A stretch of 64,000 bases of DNA, taken from NCBI GenBank assembly GCA_018398585.1, contig JAGTTD010000022.1:4614501-4678500 (forward strand), read 5' to 3'. Under the pieces are notes generated by a model, which saw only the letters and a list, made by a program, of their open reading frames with translations, did no database searches and was not told where the DNA came from. A program made the translations under genes and the position numbers. Positions 22,901-34,013 of the stretch are shown in pieces (within the stretch, counting starts at the first letter, position 1; each line of letters opens with the position of its first letter). Origin of the DNA: Simmondsia chinensis. Its lineage: Eukaryota; Streptophyta; Magnoliopsida; Caryophyllales; Simmondsiaceae.

Positions 22901-25900
22901 ACGCATATTTTATTGTACTACTGGCAAGGACACCTAAACGCCTTCTTTTTAAATGGGAAAGTACAGCCGCTTGTCTGAAATGGGTATTATACACCAATTT
23001 TACTAACAAAGATTTCTTTTATGGAACTGACGAAATTTCTTGTCGTTTTTGCTATTGTTGTTGCTATTGTTGATATGGTGGTGCAGAAATCGGAAGCTGC
23101 TTCGACGGAGAAGAACAGGGCGGCAGCAGTAGCTATGTATGCAGAGGTTAGGCGAACAAAGGCGCGGTTGCTGGAGGAACTTCCTAAACTGCAAAAACTT
23201 GCTCTCAAAAAGGTTTTCCACTTTCCTTTTGTTTTCTTGTTGAATTGATGTTGATATTGGTTTCTTTTTTTCCCTGAATACTGATTGTATCTTAACTTAT
23301 GAGTGAACAGCTCTGTTCAATTTATCATAAGGAAGATCGGAACGTAGGGTAGATTTTGGTTGCTGCTGTTAGTAATTGGGTCTCATTTTTTATTATTTGT
23401 GATGTGAATTGATTAAGGTTTTGTATGTTTTGACAGTAAACCTATTTTAGTTGCAATTCTATTGTTTCTTTGCATAATTTTATAACAATAATCACAAATG
23501 TAGAAAATGTTTTCCTTCGTTGAGAGGAAATTGACTCCTCCTCAACAAATTCATGGACAGGGAAAACGTTTTCTACCATAGTATCATATAATATGCTTCA
23601 TTTCAACCTCAACTTGGCCATGTGTGGACCTCATACAAATTTATAGCATTAAACCATTTTATTTAGCTTGAGAGACGAAAATTTGTAAGAAAAAAGTAAT
23701 TTTTATTAGAATTATTGTGTGGAAATATTTTTGTAAAGGAAAAAAGTTTATGTTGAACCAAATGGAGCCTTAGGTAGCTTTATTGACTTAGAAGTTTAAA
23801 TATTTAATAGTAGAAAATCGATTCATGCACTGAAGTATGCTGCGTTGAATTGAACTTGATGGTGCCTTGTGAAATCTGCTTAATCTTTGAAGGGCGTGGA
23901 TTCCAAGAATTTAATGACTGGCTCTGACCTTCCGATCGCGTTTATGCTTTTCTCTTTCATAGTCAACATTCTCTTCTATGCGCTTCCTGAATTCATCATT
24001 TGTGATTGATTTTCGATGTTTCTATGCTTATGCTCCATGCTGTTTTTTCATGTCTGTGCTTTTTATGTTTCAAGTTGTGGCTGTTAATTGAATGTCCGTA
24101 ACGTTAGATTGGGGGTGAACATGACTAAGCATTCTGTTACAAAGGGGAGATTGAATGTAGAATGTTACTGATATAAGAAAATATTATCTCTTAGATTTGC
24201 AACTGCTATTTTATAAGATAATTCCTACTTAGATCTATATCCTTTGAATTAATATTATCTCTATGTCTACATCTTGGATTGTGGACTCTTTGCATATATC
24301 ATAGCCTGTAACCTCATTCATTATTATACATTTTTATATTTTCATAACTGATTATTGTAGGTCAAAGGTCTCTCTAGAGAAGAGATGGAGGCTCGTAATG
24401 ATATGGTTGGGGCCTTGAAAGATAAAATTGAATCAATCCCAGATGGGACTCCCGGAGGAGCTAAACCTACTGGTGGGTGGGCTTCTGCAGCTTCACGTAC
24501 AGGGGTCAGAATTGACACAGCTTCAGGTGGCTAATAATCTTGTACTTTAATCATTGATAACACTGGATGTTTCTTTTTTGAATGCTAATTTCATCTTTGC
24601 ATTTGTGTTGTTAGAGGGAAGATTCGATAGTGATTATTTCCAGAGTACTGAAGAGTCTGACCAGTTTAGGCAAGAATATGAAATGCGGAAAATAAAGCAG
24701 GTAAGTGTTTTTCGGTCTTTCAGCGCTGATCAAATTTTAATAGCTTTATATTTTTGGTTTTCTTTACTTTTGTTAAATGAGTTGGTTGCTTGTGATGTAT
24801 GCCATAATTTTCTGACACCATGCATATATAGGAGCCAGATCCTGCCTTGGCTGGAGTTTTTTTAAGCACTGAGTTTTGTTGTTGTATTTGTATGTATATA
24901 TAGGAGAGGGTGAAACTGTGGAAGTTATTTGGGACACAAAGCAGCGAATTAAATGAGTGAGAATCAGAATAATCAAGAGCGCTAACTTGACAAAGCTATT
25001 ACTTTTCAGCTGCTGTAAATTATGTTACATGCTGTTTAAGAATGAGTGTTCATAGCAGCCGTATGATGTAGATTGTCCATCTTTGGTACCATGAGTATGG
25101 CTGCACATAGGTCTGCAACCAAACCGGAGATCAGATCTGTTAAAGTTGGGTCATTCTGGTCAATGATCTTTTAAATATCCAGCTGGACTGGATTGTTTGA
25201 ATTGGACCACTTTTCCAGCTAGCGTCAGTTACTGAGCACAAAAACAAAAATATTGAATTCCCAAGTAGAAAATAGAAAGTTAGAAGTAGGGGCAATGGAA
25301 TAACACATACAATTTATATAATTTAAGGATAACTATACTTTATATATCATTAAATTACAAAAGATAAATATTTAATCCTTTTACGATTTGATATTTTATA
25401 TTCATATATAATTATAGATTAAAATTATGTACCCAGAACATCTAATGGGAAATTGGTATAAATAGTTTGATCCAATCTGTGGAGTTTTTGGCCTTAGACT
25501 GAACTAGACCTATAATTATGAGAATTATGAGAATTATCCTCTCTTCTGCAGTAGGCATCTTGTCAGCATGTTCTCATTTTTTATGCATGGCCTGCATAAC
25601 GATGCTGTCTTCATCAACTTCTGAACAATGGTCTTTGCTAACTCCGTGCAGGATCAAGGTTTGGATTTCATATCTGAAGGACTCGACACACTGAAAGACA
25701 TGACTCAAGCTTTGAATGAGGTTCGCTTGGAGTGGCACTGTTTGAGGCTATCCTAAATCAGCGTTTACATGGCCATTATATGCACCTAGTTATTTATCTC
25801 ACAATTATATGTGCAGGAACTAGATCGACAAGTGCCACTAATGGATGAAATAGACGAGAAGGTAAACTTTTCTCCTTTAGATGGAGTTTTTTTACGGGTT

Positions 25901-27971
25901 TTCAGTTATGTACCACTCGAAACGGTCTCTTCTTTTCCATCACATTGTCAATGAATTTGTTGGCTGGCTTCTTTCTGCTGCAACTTTTTCTGTAAAAATG
26001 CTCAAACACCATATTATATAGCATGGTTAAGTGTGCAGATCTGAATTCTTTTATGTTTCAAATAAGCTGCCATTACATAAATTGCGTTTTCTTTAAGTTG
26101 GGTTTTATGCTCTCCATTCTGGTGCTAAATTTAAACTAAGTTTTGTACATTTCGATATCTGTAAAAGGCTTGTCTTTGTGGGTGAATCATGTGGTGCTTT
26201 CTCTGTTGCTCCAGGCTGAACGAGCGACAACTGATCTCAAAAGTACCAATGTTAGACTTAAAGACACAGTGACTCAGGTATGCCGACCATCCACAATTTC
26301 GAATTTTATTTTGTATAAATGCAATCCTTGTGTTGAATTTCATCGGTCTTTAGGCCGGCCTACAAAGTTGGCATGTATGTGGTCCACATATAAGCGCAAG
26401 TGGAGTTCCACCTTAAAGCCAATTGAGAATTGGTGGTGTAGGTCACTATGCTTATCTGTTCAACTCTTTTCTCTCTCAAGTCTAATGTGAGACTTTTACT
26501 AAACTCACATATAGAGTCCTTAACATCCTGCAATAACTCCTATTTGTTTAATACATTGCTATTTTTCAGCTGAGGTCAAGTCGCAACTTTTGCCTTGATA
26601 TTGTACTCTTAAGCATAATTCTGGGGATTGCTGCTTACCTATACAAGTGAGTTTATTCTCTTTTCGCATGTTCAATATACTGTTCATCTCAGTACTAGTG
26701 GACAGTGATCTTAGATTATGATGAGCAAGTATTGGCTTAAGGTTTTGATTTCACGGATCTTATCATAGATAGGCTCTCTACAACCTAGTAACTTATCAAC
26801 TATTAGGTTGGGGGTCCTCGGAAACAGTTTCTCATTAGGGTCTCACTCTGATGGAGCAAGGCTGCGTACACCCTACCCCTCCCAGACCCTGCGCAAGCGG
26901 GAGCCTTTGAGGCACTGGGCTTCTTCTTGTTGTTGATCTTATCGTAGATAGTGGTATTAGTGGCATATATGCTATGTAAAATCTGTTTTGCCATTAGAAC
27001 TAAAGGCATTCACAAAACTTCATGGGGGAATAAATGATATTGCATAAGGTTTGGATTATACCCTTTGGGTAACCATGAAAAGAAACTCTTCAGGTGTCTG
27101 AGATTTGTGTTTGGATTTCAGGGAAATATTGGATGTTGCGTTGATAAGGGTATCCAGTGCTTTTTTCTGATATTTAGCCTCTTTTTGGTTGGAATGAAGA
27201 TGTGTTCATTCCGGAAAGTATTTCTCCCCAAAAGATTTTTGATTCAATTTTGTGTTGTTAGTTTGGTTTGAAAAAATTAATTTGATGATTATGAATTTAT
27301 ATGGCGCTCTGTTTGGTTCATCTGTTGTTGGTTGGGACGGATGATGTAAGATTAAGATGGAAAATGTTTACTCTCATAGAAGAAAAAATGTTTTCATCTC
27401 TTTCCAAAGGACGTTAAATTTTTTTTTTATTTTGTATTTTTGTAAATGTTAAAAAGTTCCATTGGATTGTCGAATCCCCACCCTTATGAATGCAGGATTT
27501 GATCCCAGGTCTTGGGTAGCACCCCTTCCTTAGAGACTTTACGAGCTGAATTAGCTGACACTTTCTCCAAAGGATGTTAATTTCTTCTCCATGTAAAATT
27601 ATTTTCTAGTTAGGAACTTGTTGCTGTTCATTGGTGCATAATGGACAGAGAAAGGAAGAGGCTTCGCCTAAACCAAGCCGAGCATTTAAGTGCTACTTGT
27701 GCTATTAGAATATTATTCACACTTCAATCCTTTTCTTTTTCATTTTAAGGTTGTGAGCCTTTCAGAAATAACCTCTTCCTTTAGGGTAGCATCTTGTAGG
27801 GGTAAGGCTATATACATGTTATCCCCACAAATGTCATGGCAGGAGCCTCTATGAGACACCGGGTTGTTGTTGTTGTTGTTGTAATTTTTTGCATTCAGCA
27901 ATCACTTCAATCCTTTCGAGTTTAAAAAGTTTGTAATCTTGGTGCTCTTCTCTTGCAGTGTACTGAAGTGA
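19957..27971 (+). CDS. SYP71: Syntaxin of plants 71-type Qc-SNARE (9 exons)
   Basis: Exons: 19957-20115, 23087-23212, 24361-24526, 24615-24700, 25652-25720, 25817-25861, 26215-26277, 26570-26646, 27959-27971. All introns are GT-AG, phases are consistent, and they join to 267 residues, close to Arabidopsis SYP71. The N-terminus reads MSLIEVITRVDAICKKYDKY and exon 2 gives EKNRAAAVAMYAEVRRTKAR, both typical of SYP7. The SNARE coiled coil spans about residues 180-239, with the probable zero-layer Gln at 207 (DRQVPLMDEID). A tail-anchor transmembrane segment (about 245-263) precedes a four-residue end, NVLK. SYP7 proteins are plant-specific Qc-SNAREs of the ER and plasma membrane acting in membrane fusion. 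The ATG follows a GA-rich leader and starts the conserved N-terminus. The last exon has only 13 coding bases. Introns 1 and 8 carry MITEs and SINEs. Confidence 0.97.
20554..21406. mobile_element. Mutator-like MITE in SYP71 intron 1, 853 bp
   Basis: Inverted ends AGTCGGTTCCGAAAATAATG extend for roughly 100 bp of near-identical inverted repeat. The flank GAATTTTGGG occurs at 20544-20553 and 21408-21417 with one extra C at the right, a 10-bp TSD within the Mutator range. The interior holds about ten small hairpin units of the form AACCGCGTT..AACGCGGTT plus a central GC-rich stretch (20815-20930) of different character, possibly captured DNA. It has no transposase. Confidence 0.85.
21578..21888. 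mobile_element. MITE in SYP71 intron 1, 311 bp
   Basis: The inverted repeats are about 100 bp: TTCTTATGAGAGGGTGAGA, then GGGGCGAATCCTG, then CCTCCATTGTAAT, mirrored at 21787-21888. The flanks are TATATATAT on both sides (21569-21577, 21889-21897), consistent with a 9-bp TSD but in low-complexity sequence. It is non-coding and nearly all inverted repeat. Confidence 0.82.
21900..22695. mobile_element. MITE with GC-rich palindromic core in SYP71 intron 1
   Basis: Inverted ends of about 105 bp: AATGAGAATG, then AGTTTTGTGAGAATGTGA, then ACACCGTTGGATCTT, then GATTGATCAATGGTTCTAAG. They enclose a core of CCACCACCGCC-type repeats (22015-22350) that is the imperfect inverse of GGTGGCGGTGGCGG-type repeats (22350-22570). 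The whole element can fold into one long hairpin. The proline/histidine- and glycine-rich frames it produces on both strands are artefacts of this composition. It begins about 11 bp after the preceding MITE. Confidence 0.8.
26773..26934 (+). mobile_element. SINE, non-5S head, copy C, in SYP71 intron 8
   Basis: 162 bp with TSDs GATCTTATCATAGATAG (26756-26772) and GATCTTATCGTAGATAG (26935-26951), 16 of 17 identical. The 3' domain reads GGCTGCGTACACCCTACCCC, then CCAGACCCTGCGCAAGCGGG, then AGCCTTTGAGGCACTGGGC, ending in a TTC/TTG-rich tail. Of the seven copies this 3' domain looks least decayed. Confidence 0.9.
27735..27902 (+). mobile_element. SINE, non-5S head, copy E, in SYP71 intron 8
   Basis: About 168 bp, strongly diverged, ending in (TTG)6-like repeats. 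The flanks share CACTTCAATCCTTT at about 27720-27733 and 27903-27916. The 3' domain is recognisable as GTAAGGCTATATACATGTTA, then GGAGCCTCTATGAGACACCG. Confidence 0.75.
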
Positions 27972-28974
27972 GTTTCTGTGCATTCCTTCGCCGCAGCGGT
28001 AGCCATGTATATCCACTGGTCCTCTATCACCCTTCCTTGATATTTCTCTTTCTGGGCTTAGGCTTTCATTGCTCAGAGCCCTACAGCTAGTACAGTAAGA
28101 GCACGAATATTTTTCTTTTTCTTTTTTCTTTTTTGCAGATTGCTCAACTTTTGTTTCATATGGGTGGTTTGGTTTGACATGTGATGTCAGTTTGCCTTTC
28201 GTTGTTAGTAGCAGATTTTGGCCAAGTTATCAAAAGAGTGTTTTTGTAAGCACTTTTTGTAGAAGCAGTTTTATATAAAGCACTTTCAATACTCAACTTG
28301 AGAGTAACGAACAATGCTAAAGTCGACATGATAGGATTTACCAATGACCTGAAATAATCCAACCCAAAAGTGGATCCCAAGCCAAGTAAGCTTGAGCCCA
28401 AAATAAGTCCTGACCTGGAAATTGAAATTGACCCAAAGCCTTTGATGCAAGGCATTAATCGATTGAGGATGAAGGTAGATTCTTGCAACCTTATCGAATA
28501 GCAAAAACAATAAACAATCATAAGGGAAAACTAGGGAAAAAACTCGAGTTAACAATTATCCATATCAATTTTAGGGGAAAAATTGAGCAGTTCATCAAGT
28601 TTACTGGCTAGCTATTTATAGACAATAATGCTACTTGAAGTAAAAACCTGGATCTAATATTATTAACTATAGCTCTGAAAAACATAATTCAAACTACAAT
28701 CATGTCTTGCTAGGACTCCAGTTGCTCCTTCCAGATATTAGTTTGTGGAATCTGGGTGACGTGCGCAAGAGTCGTAGATGAGCTCCGGTTCCTCTTTCCA
28801 GAAAACGATCTTCAAACTTGTCCTTTGTACTTACTCGGCCTGTTATTTGGCGGGATTTCCCACTTGACGAGTGAACCTTCCTCGAGCATCCTTGATCACT
28901 CCGATCTGGTCCTGGATCTGCCTTATAATGCTACAGTAGTTACTTCTTGTTAGGAGTATCATTTGAATACCTAC
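27972..28974. other. SYP71 3' UTR and intergenic DNA
   Basis: The 3' UTR probably occupies the first one to two hundred bases; no decisive polyadenylation signal is seen. 28210-28300 (TTTTGGCCAAGTT, then GTGTTTTTGTAAGCACTTTT) resembles the complement of 32080-32165 and may be a small MITE-type repeat. No gene is seen in 28300-28974. Confidence 0.5.
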
Positions 28975-29132
28975 AGGAGCAGCAGCAACAACAGTCTCAG
29001 TGTCACAAGGGCTCTTGCTTGCGCAGGGTCTGGGAGGGGTAGGATGTACGCAGCCTTACCCCATCAGAGCGAGCCCTGACGAGAGTCTGTTTCCGAAGAT
29101 CCCCAACCTGGTTGTAGGAATTTATGGAGAGC
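28975..29132 (-). mobile_element. SINE, non-5S head, copy D
   Basis: On the - strand it reads GCTCTCCATAAATTC, then AGGTTGGGGATCTTCGGAAA, then GGCTGCGTACATCCTACCCC, then CCAGACCCTGCGCAAGCAAG, and ends in a TTG-rich tail. It is close to copy C in both head and 3' domain. I could not find a convincing TSD, so the ends are approximate. Confidence 0.78.
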
Positions 29133-29269
29133 TTGCAAAGAGCGCATGTAAAGCCTACAAATCATGTGCAACATGTATGCAAGAAGGCATGTATGCATAC
29201 ATCTAGATCCAATAATCCGATAAATATGTAAGCATGTACTTATATATGAATGCATGGGAGTCTAGGATC

Positions 29270-29760
29270 ATAGTATTCAAGGTAAAAAGCAGGAGCACGA
29301 GACACTTTATTGATAATGTGCTAAATATGTTAAGAACTCCACATGTGAGTTTAGTTGAATCTCATATTGGATTTGTTGAGATGGAAGAGATCAATATATA
29401 AGGTCTAGTTGGTTAGTTACTTCATCTAAAGCCAATCGATTTTAGGATGAAATCCCACTTGGGCTTGTATGTGGATCTCATGTATGTCAGCTCTGTGGGT
29501 CGCCTAAAGGCTTGATGAAATATAACAAATGTTGGCAAAATATAAATGTTACAAAATTATATTGGCAAAATTATAGACATATGTGAGAATGTAATGTAAG
29601 CACTTGTATTGCTGAAGTTTACTTTGGTAATGTAATGGAACTCAAAATAAAAATAATTGATATATCGAAAGAGTAAATTAGATCATAGAAAAGGGAAAAC
29701 AAAAATAAGATGAAAATATAGAAAACAAAAACTAAATATAATTATGGATCATCCTCATTG
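29270..29760. repeat. LTR-like relic
   Basis: AGAACTCCACATGTGAG, then AGAGATCAATATATAAGG, then CCACTTGGGCTTGTATGTGG, then ATCTCATGTATGTCAG resembles LTR sequence and is partly repeated at 17870-17974 plus 18697-18760, where a hAT MITE interrupts it. No TSD or partner LTR is found. Confidence 0.5.
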
Positions 29761-30187
29761 AGGAAAAAAAGAGTAACCCGGTGTGTTACCTCTTGTCCAC
29801 TCGCATAACTCGACCAAAAATTGAACCATACCTAGGGTGACCCAGAAACGAACTTATCCCAAGCATAAGCAAAATCTGAACATAAACCCGAGCCTGATTG
29901 GGTCAATCTGTGCTATACCATGCCCAAGTTTATTATAAACTCTAGGTCAGCCGATTCCTACTCAATTGATCTAATTGCCTTCTCTCATGGTTGACATCCT
30001 TTGGCATTTTAACAAAGTTTTGAACCAATTGTTACATAATTTACGATTTTACAATGATACGAAATGCCTTCATAATACACAAGTATTGTATTATTTCTAT
30101 TTTTAAAAATATATATTAATGCATTTACATATCTAAATCTATTTGTCGAAATGTTGAATCACATTTCTGATATGATACATAAACATT
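29761..30187. other. Intergenic, downstream of the PPR gene
   Basis: AT-rich, no gene or repeat recognised. It should contain the 3' UTR and polyadenylation region of the - strand PPR gene. Confidence 0.5.
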
Positions 30188-32074
30188 TTATGCATTTCCT
30201 ACAACTACATTCTCCACCCAACTACAACCAGGAACTTTAACGTTGCTTGTGTTCTTCATCATCCTTCTAACTCTCTCGGCATCGCCCCATTTACCAGCAG
30301 ATGCATACATGTTTGACAATACATTATAATTCACATCATTACCCGACTCCATTCCAGTGAGTTTCTTTGCTACCCACTCTGCTAATTTTACATGCCCGTG
30401 TACCTTACACGCCCCCATGAATGCTCCCAATGCGTCTGATCCAAGCTCAAATCCAAATGACTCTGCTTTCAAGATGCTTAGACCCTCGTCCACTAAACCA
30501 ACGCGACTGAGCAAGTTGATAAGACACGCATAATGCTCAGAATTTGGCATGATGCCGTACTCAGTGACCATCGATTTGAAGTAACGAAGTCCCTCGATTA
30601 TGAAACCGCCATGGCTACATGATGAAAGGACCGCGAGAAATGTGAGTTTATCCGGGTTAATACCACTTGATAACATTTCCTCGAATGTCTCAATACTTTC
30701 CCAAGCAGGAGCGTGGAATGCGTAAGCATTGAGGATTGAGGTCCATGTGACAAGGTCTGGTTTTGTAACTGAGTTAAAACATTGAGAAGCGCTTTGAAAG
30801 TTGCCAGTCTTTGAATAAGCATCAATTAGAGCATTGGTGATTGATAGAGATAAGTGATACCCTGATTTTATTGCGTAACAGTGAGCTTGTATGAGCTCGC
30901 TCATGGCTAAGAGATGCCCACATGAGCTAATGATACTCGATAGAGTTAGTTCATCTGGGTCAGTATTATCTCGAAACATCTGAATCAGGAGTTTCATAGA
31001 CTCGGTCCCATATCCATGCTTCCCATAACAAACAATCATAGCATTCCAAGAAACAACATTTCTTACAAACATCGAGTCAAAAGCCTTTCGTGCGTCAAAA
31101 ACTTGTCCATTTTTCGCGTACATATCAACAATAGTGCTCCCTACTTGCACGTCCGAATCAAAAGACATTTTGATGCTCAGACCTTGTAATTGCTTGCCTA
31201 ATTCACAACATTTTGAAATACCACAACAATTTAAAAGAGTAGAAAATGTGAACTGATCACCCTTCATACCCTCGAACCGCATAAGTCTAAACATTGTAAA
31301 AGCCTGCTCTATCGAACAATCGAAAGCATAGCAAAACACCATCACATTCCACAAGACTAAGTCCTTTGATTCTATCCCATCAAATACACTCGACGCATCC
31401 TTAATCAACCCAAGTTTCCCATATAACTCAACAAGCGCACTCCCCACAAAGCAATCCCCAGTAAATCCCAATTTCACCGCAAACCCATGAACTACTCTCC
31501 CCAGCTCGAAATCACCCATCTCAATACTAGCCCGAAACAGCGCATTCACCGTCACTCGATCCGGTAACACCATTTCCAGCAGCATTTTCCTAAAAAAATC
31601 AAAACCCACATGGGGATTCCCCCCACAAAACACAGTATTCCATGTCACAACATTTCTCACAGGCATTTCATCGAACACGTTGCGCATGTCAACAAACTCG
31701 CTGCATTTCACATAAGAATGAAGAACTTGATTTTGAATTGACAATGAATTGTAAAACCCTAGCTTTATTACATGAGAATGCAGTTGCTTTGATCCATATA
31801 GGGACCTTTTAGTGGCGGATATTTTGAGTGCACTGGAGCAAAACAAGTGGGTCAAATGGGTTTTCGGGGTTCGGGTCGTCCCGGATTTGGGTGTCGAAGA
31901 TCCGACCCGTCTGTGAGGAAGAAGTTGTTGGTTGGTGGATTGAGAGAGAGAAGGGAGGGGTGTGATTGGAGGAAGACGGCACCTGGAGATCATGGAATTG
32001 AAGGCATGAAAAATGACCGTTGAATGGACCGTTGGGGTAGGCGGGTTTAAACAGCTGCTAAAGGAAGTGTACAT
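30188..32074 (-). CDS. PLS-class pentatricopeptide repeat protein, E-type, organellar
   Basis: An intronless 628-residue frame. Residues 1-85 are Ser/Thr/Pro-rich and basic, poor in acidic residues, as in an organellar transit peptide. From about 95 onward come tandem PPR motifs, e.g. GSKQLHSHVIKLGF, FDEMPVRNVVTWNTVF, SALVELYGKLGLIKDASSVF, VDMYAKNGQVFDARKAFDSM and NALIDAYSKTGNFQSA, alternating P, L and S types. The C-terminus has an E-type motif (NYNVLSNMYASAGKWGDAERVRRMM) and ends at PGCSWVENVVVGNA, without a full E2/E+ or DYW domain. PLS PPR proteins bind organellar RNA in a base-specific way, usually for C-to-U editing. The absence of DYW implies partner proteins if it edits. The ATG gives the only long presequence. 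Target RNA is unknown. Confidence 0.93.
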   Translation of the reverse strand: MYTSFSSCLNPPTPTVHSTVIFHAFNSMISRCRLPPITPLPSLSQSTNQQLLPHRRVGSSTPKSGTTRTPKTHLTHLFCSSALKISATKRSLYGSKQLHSHVIKLGFYNSLSIQNQVLHSYVKCSEFVDMRNVFDEMPVRNVVTWNTVFCGGNPHVGFDFFRKMLLEMVLPDRVTVNALFRASIEMGDFELGRVVHGFAVKLGFTGDCFVGSALVELYGKLGLIKDASSVFDGIESKDLVLWNVMVFCYAFDCSIEQAFTMFRLMRFEGMKGDQFTFSTLLNCCGISKCCELGKQLQGLSIKMSFDSDVQVGSTIVDMYAKNGQVFDARKAFDSMFVRNVVSWNAMIVCYGKHGYGTESMKLLIQMFRDNTDPDELTLSSIISSCGHLLAMSELIQAHCYAIKSGYHLSLSITNALIDAYSKTGNFQSASQCFNSVTKPDLVTWTSILNAYAFHAPAWESIETFEEMLSSGINPDKLTFLAVLSSCSHGGFIIEGLRYFKSMVTEYGIMPNSEHYACLINLLSRVGLVDEGLSILKAESFGFELGSDALGAFMGACKVHGHVKLAEWVAKKLTGMESGNDVNYNVLSNMYASAGKWGDAERVRRMMKNTSNVKVPGCSWVENVVVGNA

Positions 32075-33026
32075 CTAAAACTTTTTCGGACAAAAATATT
32101 TTTACCGTGAAAAGTGTTTTTACAAAAAGTTTTTAAAAAAATCTTCTCTCAGAACTTGGCCAAAAAAAGCTAGTCATAGTAACATATGTTCGAACTCCAA
32201 ATAAAATTTGAAATAACTCAAATACAGCCACAAAAATACTCATATGAGCCTTAAAAATGTAAATAAAGTGCAGGAGAAATCATATATATAGGCCTGGGAT
32301 GTCAAGGCGGTTTTAGGCACGTATTTGGCTCTTGCTGGCATTCTTACTCTTGTTAAAGAAATTTACTTTTTAAGTCACTAGTATGGTTAGATTTTGTTCA
32401 AACCTTGCCATTGCAAAGAGAATAGACCGATAGATTGATTGACGAATGTAGGTCATGGGAGTTCCGGTATCATAGTGTGGATAACTCTCTGCATAGAGCC
32501 AGCCTTATTCGTGCCAATGTCTCGAGCTTCCTGTTGAAATGACAACAATCTTATGGAGTCTTGTCTTAACCATCTTGAAAAAAGAGGCCTTGGACATTAT
32601 ATGGGCACCGATAGTCAAACTGAAATTCTAAATCACGAGATAAGACTATAGGAGAACTCGAATGAGCCATAATTACATGCGACCAATGCTTAATCCTACA
32701 TTTCTAGAGGGTCTACATTTTTAAGAACTTCTTTCACAAACTTTCTTTGAACACATGCAAATAAGGTTTGAGTTAAGCACTTGAGGGACATTTTAAAAAA
32801 TGTTGCTGTATAAAAAATAATTTAAGTATCAAAAGAATATTATCATATCAAAATTGAGAATATATTAACAATAATCTTAAAAGATATGATTAAGAATCAA
32901 AAAAAATATAATCATGTTAATAAGAAACTAAGTATGACATTTAAATTTTAAACAATGAAATTTGACAATGTGACATTACATTTTAAAAAAATGTAAACAT
33001 CTATTATGCATCACATGGGATAACAC
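32075..33026. other. Intergenic, upstream of the PPR gene
   Basis: Promoter and 5' UTR of the - strand PPR gene must lie at the left edge. 32080-32165 is a TTTTT-rich block resembling the complement of 28210-28300. The remainder is AT-rich with no gene seen. Confidence 0.5.
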
Positions 33027-33570
33027 TGTTGTTGTATTTTCAAAATAAAATGTTTCGAATGTTACTTGCTATTTTTTGGCTTAAATATAGCACATTCTAC
33101 AGAAACGCTTTCTGGAGGTTGTGTTTGGACACACAAACTTATAGAACCCAAAAACTGGGTCTGTGTGTCGACACAGAGAGCGGTTATGGCCGTTATTTTA
33201 CGTGCCAGTTTTGTGATTTTTGAAAATTAATTTAATAAACTTGGAGGGATGTGTCCCTTGATTAAATGCATGTGTGTAATGTCTCTTCCCAAGAGACACA
33301 TAGAATTATATATAAAGCCCTGGTGTTTGGTAGATATTTGAACAAATTTATTCTCTCTTTATCTTAAAAAGTCTCGGTCATCAATCTTCTCTCTACGCTC
33401 TATCAACTTTGTTGTTACTTTTTATTATATCCTTGAGACTATTTCGGTATATAAGAAAAAAGTTTTAAGGAAAACAGTTCGTTGTGTGCCTTGAAACTAA
33501 TGGCTGATATTGATACCTGTTTTCTTATTTCTCTAACGAAATTTATGTGTTTCTTCATGCTGTATTAACA
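33027..33570 (+). mobile_element. Solo LTR, 544 bp
   Basis: The sequence runs TGTTGTTGTATTTTC to GCTGTATTAACA with perfect 5-bp TSDs AACAC at 33022-33026 and 33571-33575. A TATA box (TATATATAAAGCCC near 33308) indicates + orientation. There is no coding content and no second LTR. Confidence 0.88.
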
Positions 33571-33860
33571 AACACTAGTTTTTGTTTTATTAGGATGATC
33601 CGTTAGTGCTTGATTACTAATTGGGGCCTAATGGTTGTGGTTTATATTATGGGTAGTCCCTGTATCAAAACCAGACTCTTCTTCTTCGATCTTTCATGTA
33701 TGGAACTACCAAATGAAAATAGCATAAACTAATCTCGATCTTAACAACTAAGCTCAAATGAAGTTCGAGGGAACTTATATTTGGGCATGGCCGAGCTCGA
33801 TAAGCATTGAGAATATGTGGCCAAATTTAAATAAAGTTTGGTAGAATTCATATATAGTTC

Positions 33861-34013
33861 GGTAAAAGTATTGATGTGAAAGTATTTGGTACCCCTAGAA
33901 TAGGAGCCCTCTCGTATATTTATAGACTTACATAGAATATATGTCACATACAAGGTGAGTCGATCAGGCCAAATATACACAACCATAAACCACTATACAT
34001 TATATTCTAACAT
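33861..34013 (-). repeat. 3' LTR of copia 2
   Basis: About 153 bp ending ATTATATTCTAACA, followed inside by a polypurine tract (complement of TCCCTCTCAACCAAAGCAGG). It aligns with 44717-44868 with few differences. Confidence 0.9.

Noticed and set aside
28156..28555. - strand frames of about 90-120 codons downstream of SYP71
   Set aside because: No conserved motif is present, the two frames overlap in different phases, and the region includes a small repeat.
28210..32165. A composite element bounded by inverted TTGGCCAAGTT-type blocks at 28210 and 32165
   Set aside because: The blocks are short and diverged, there is no TSD, and a complete host PPR gene lies between; two independent small repeats are more likely.
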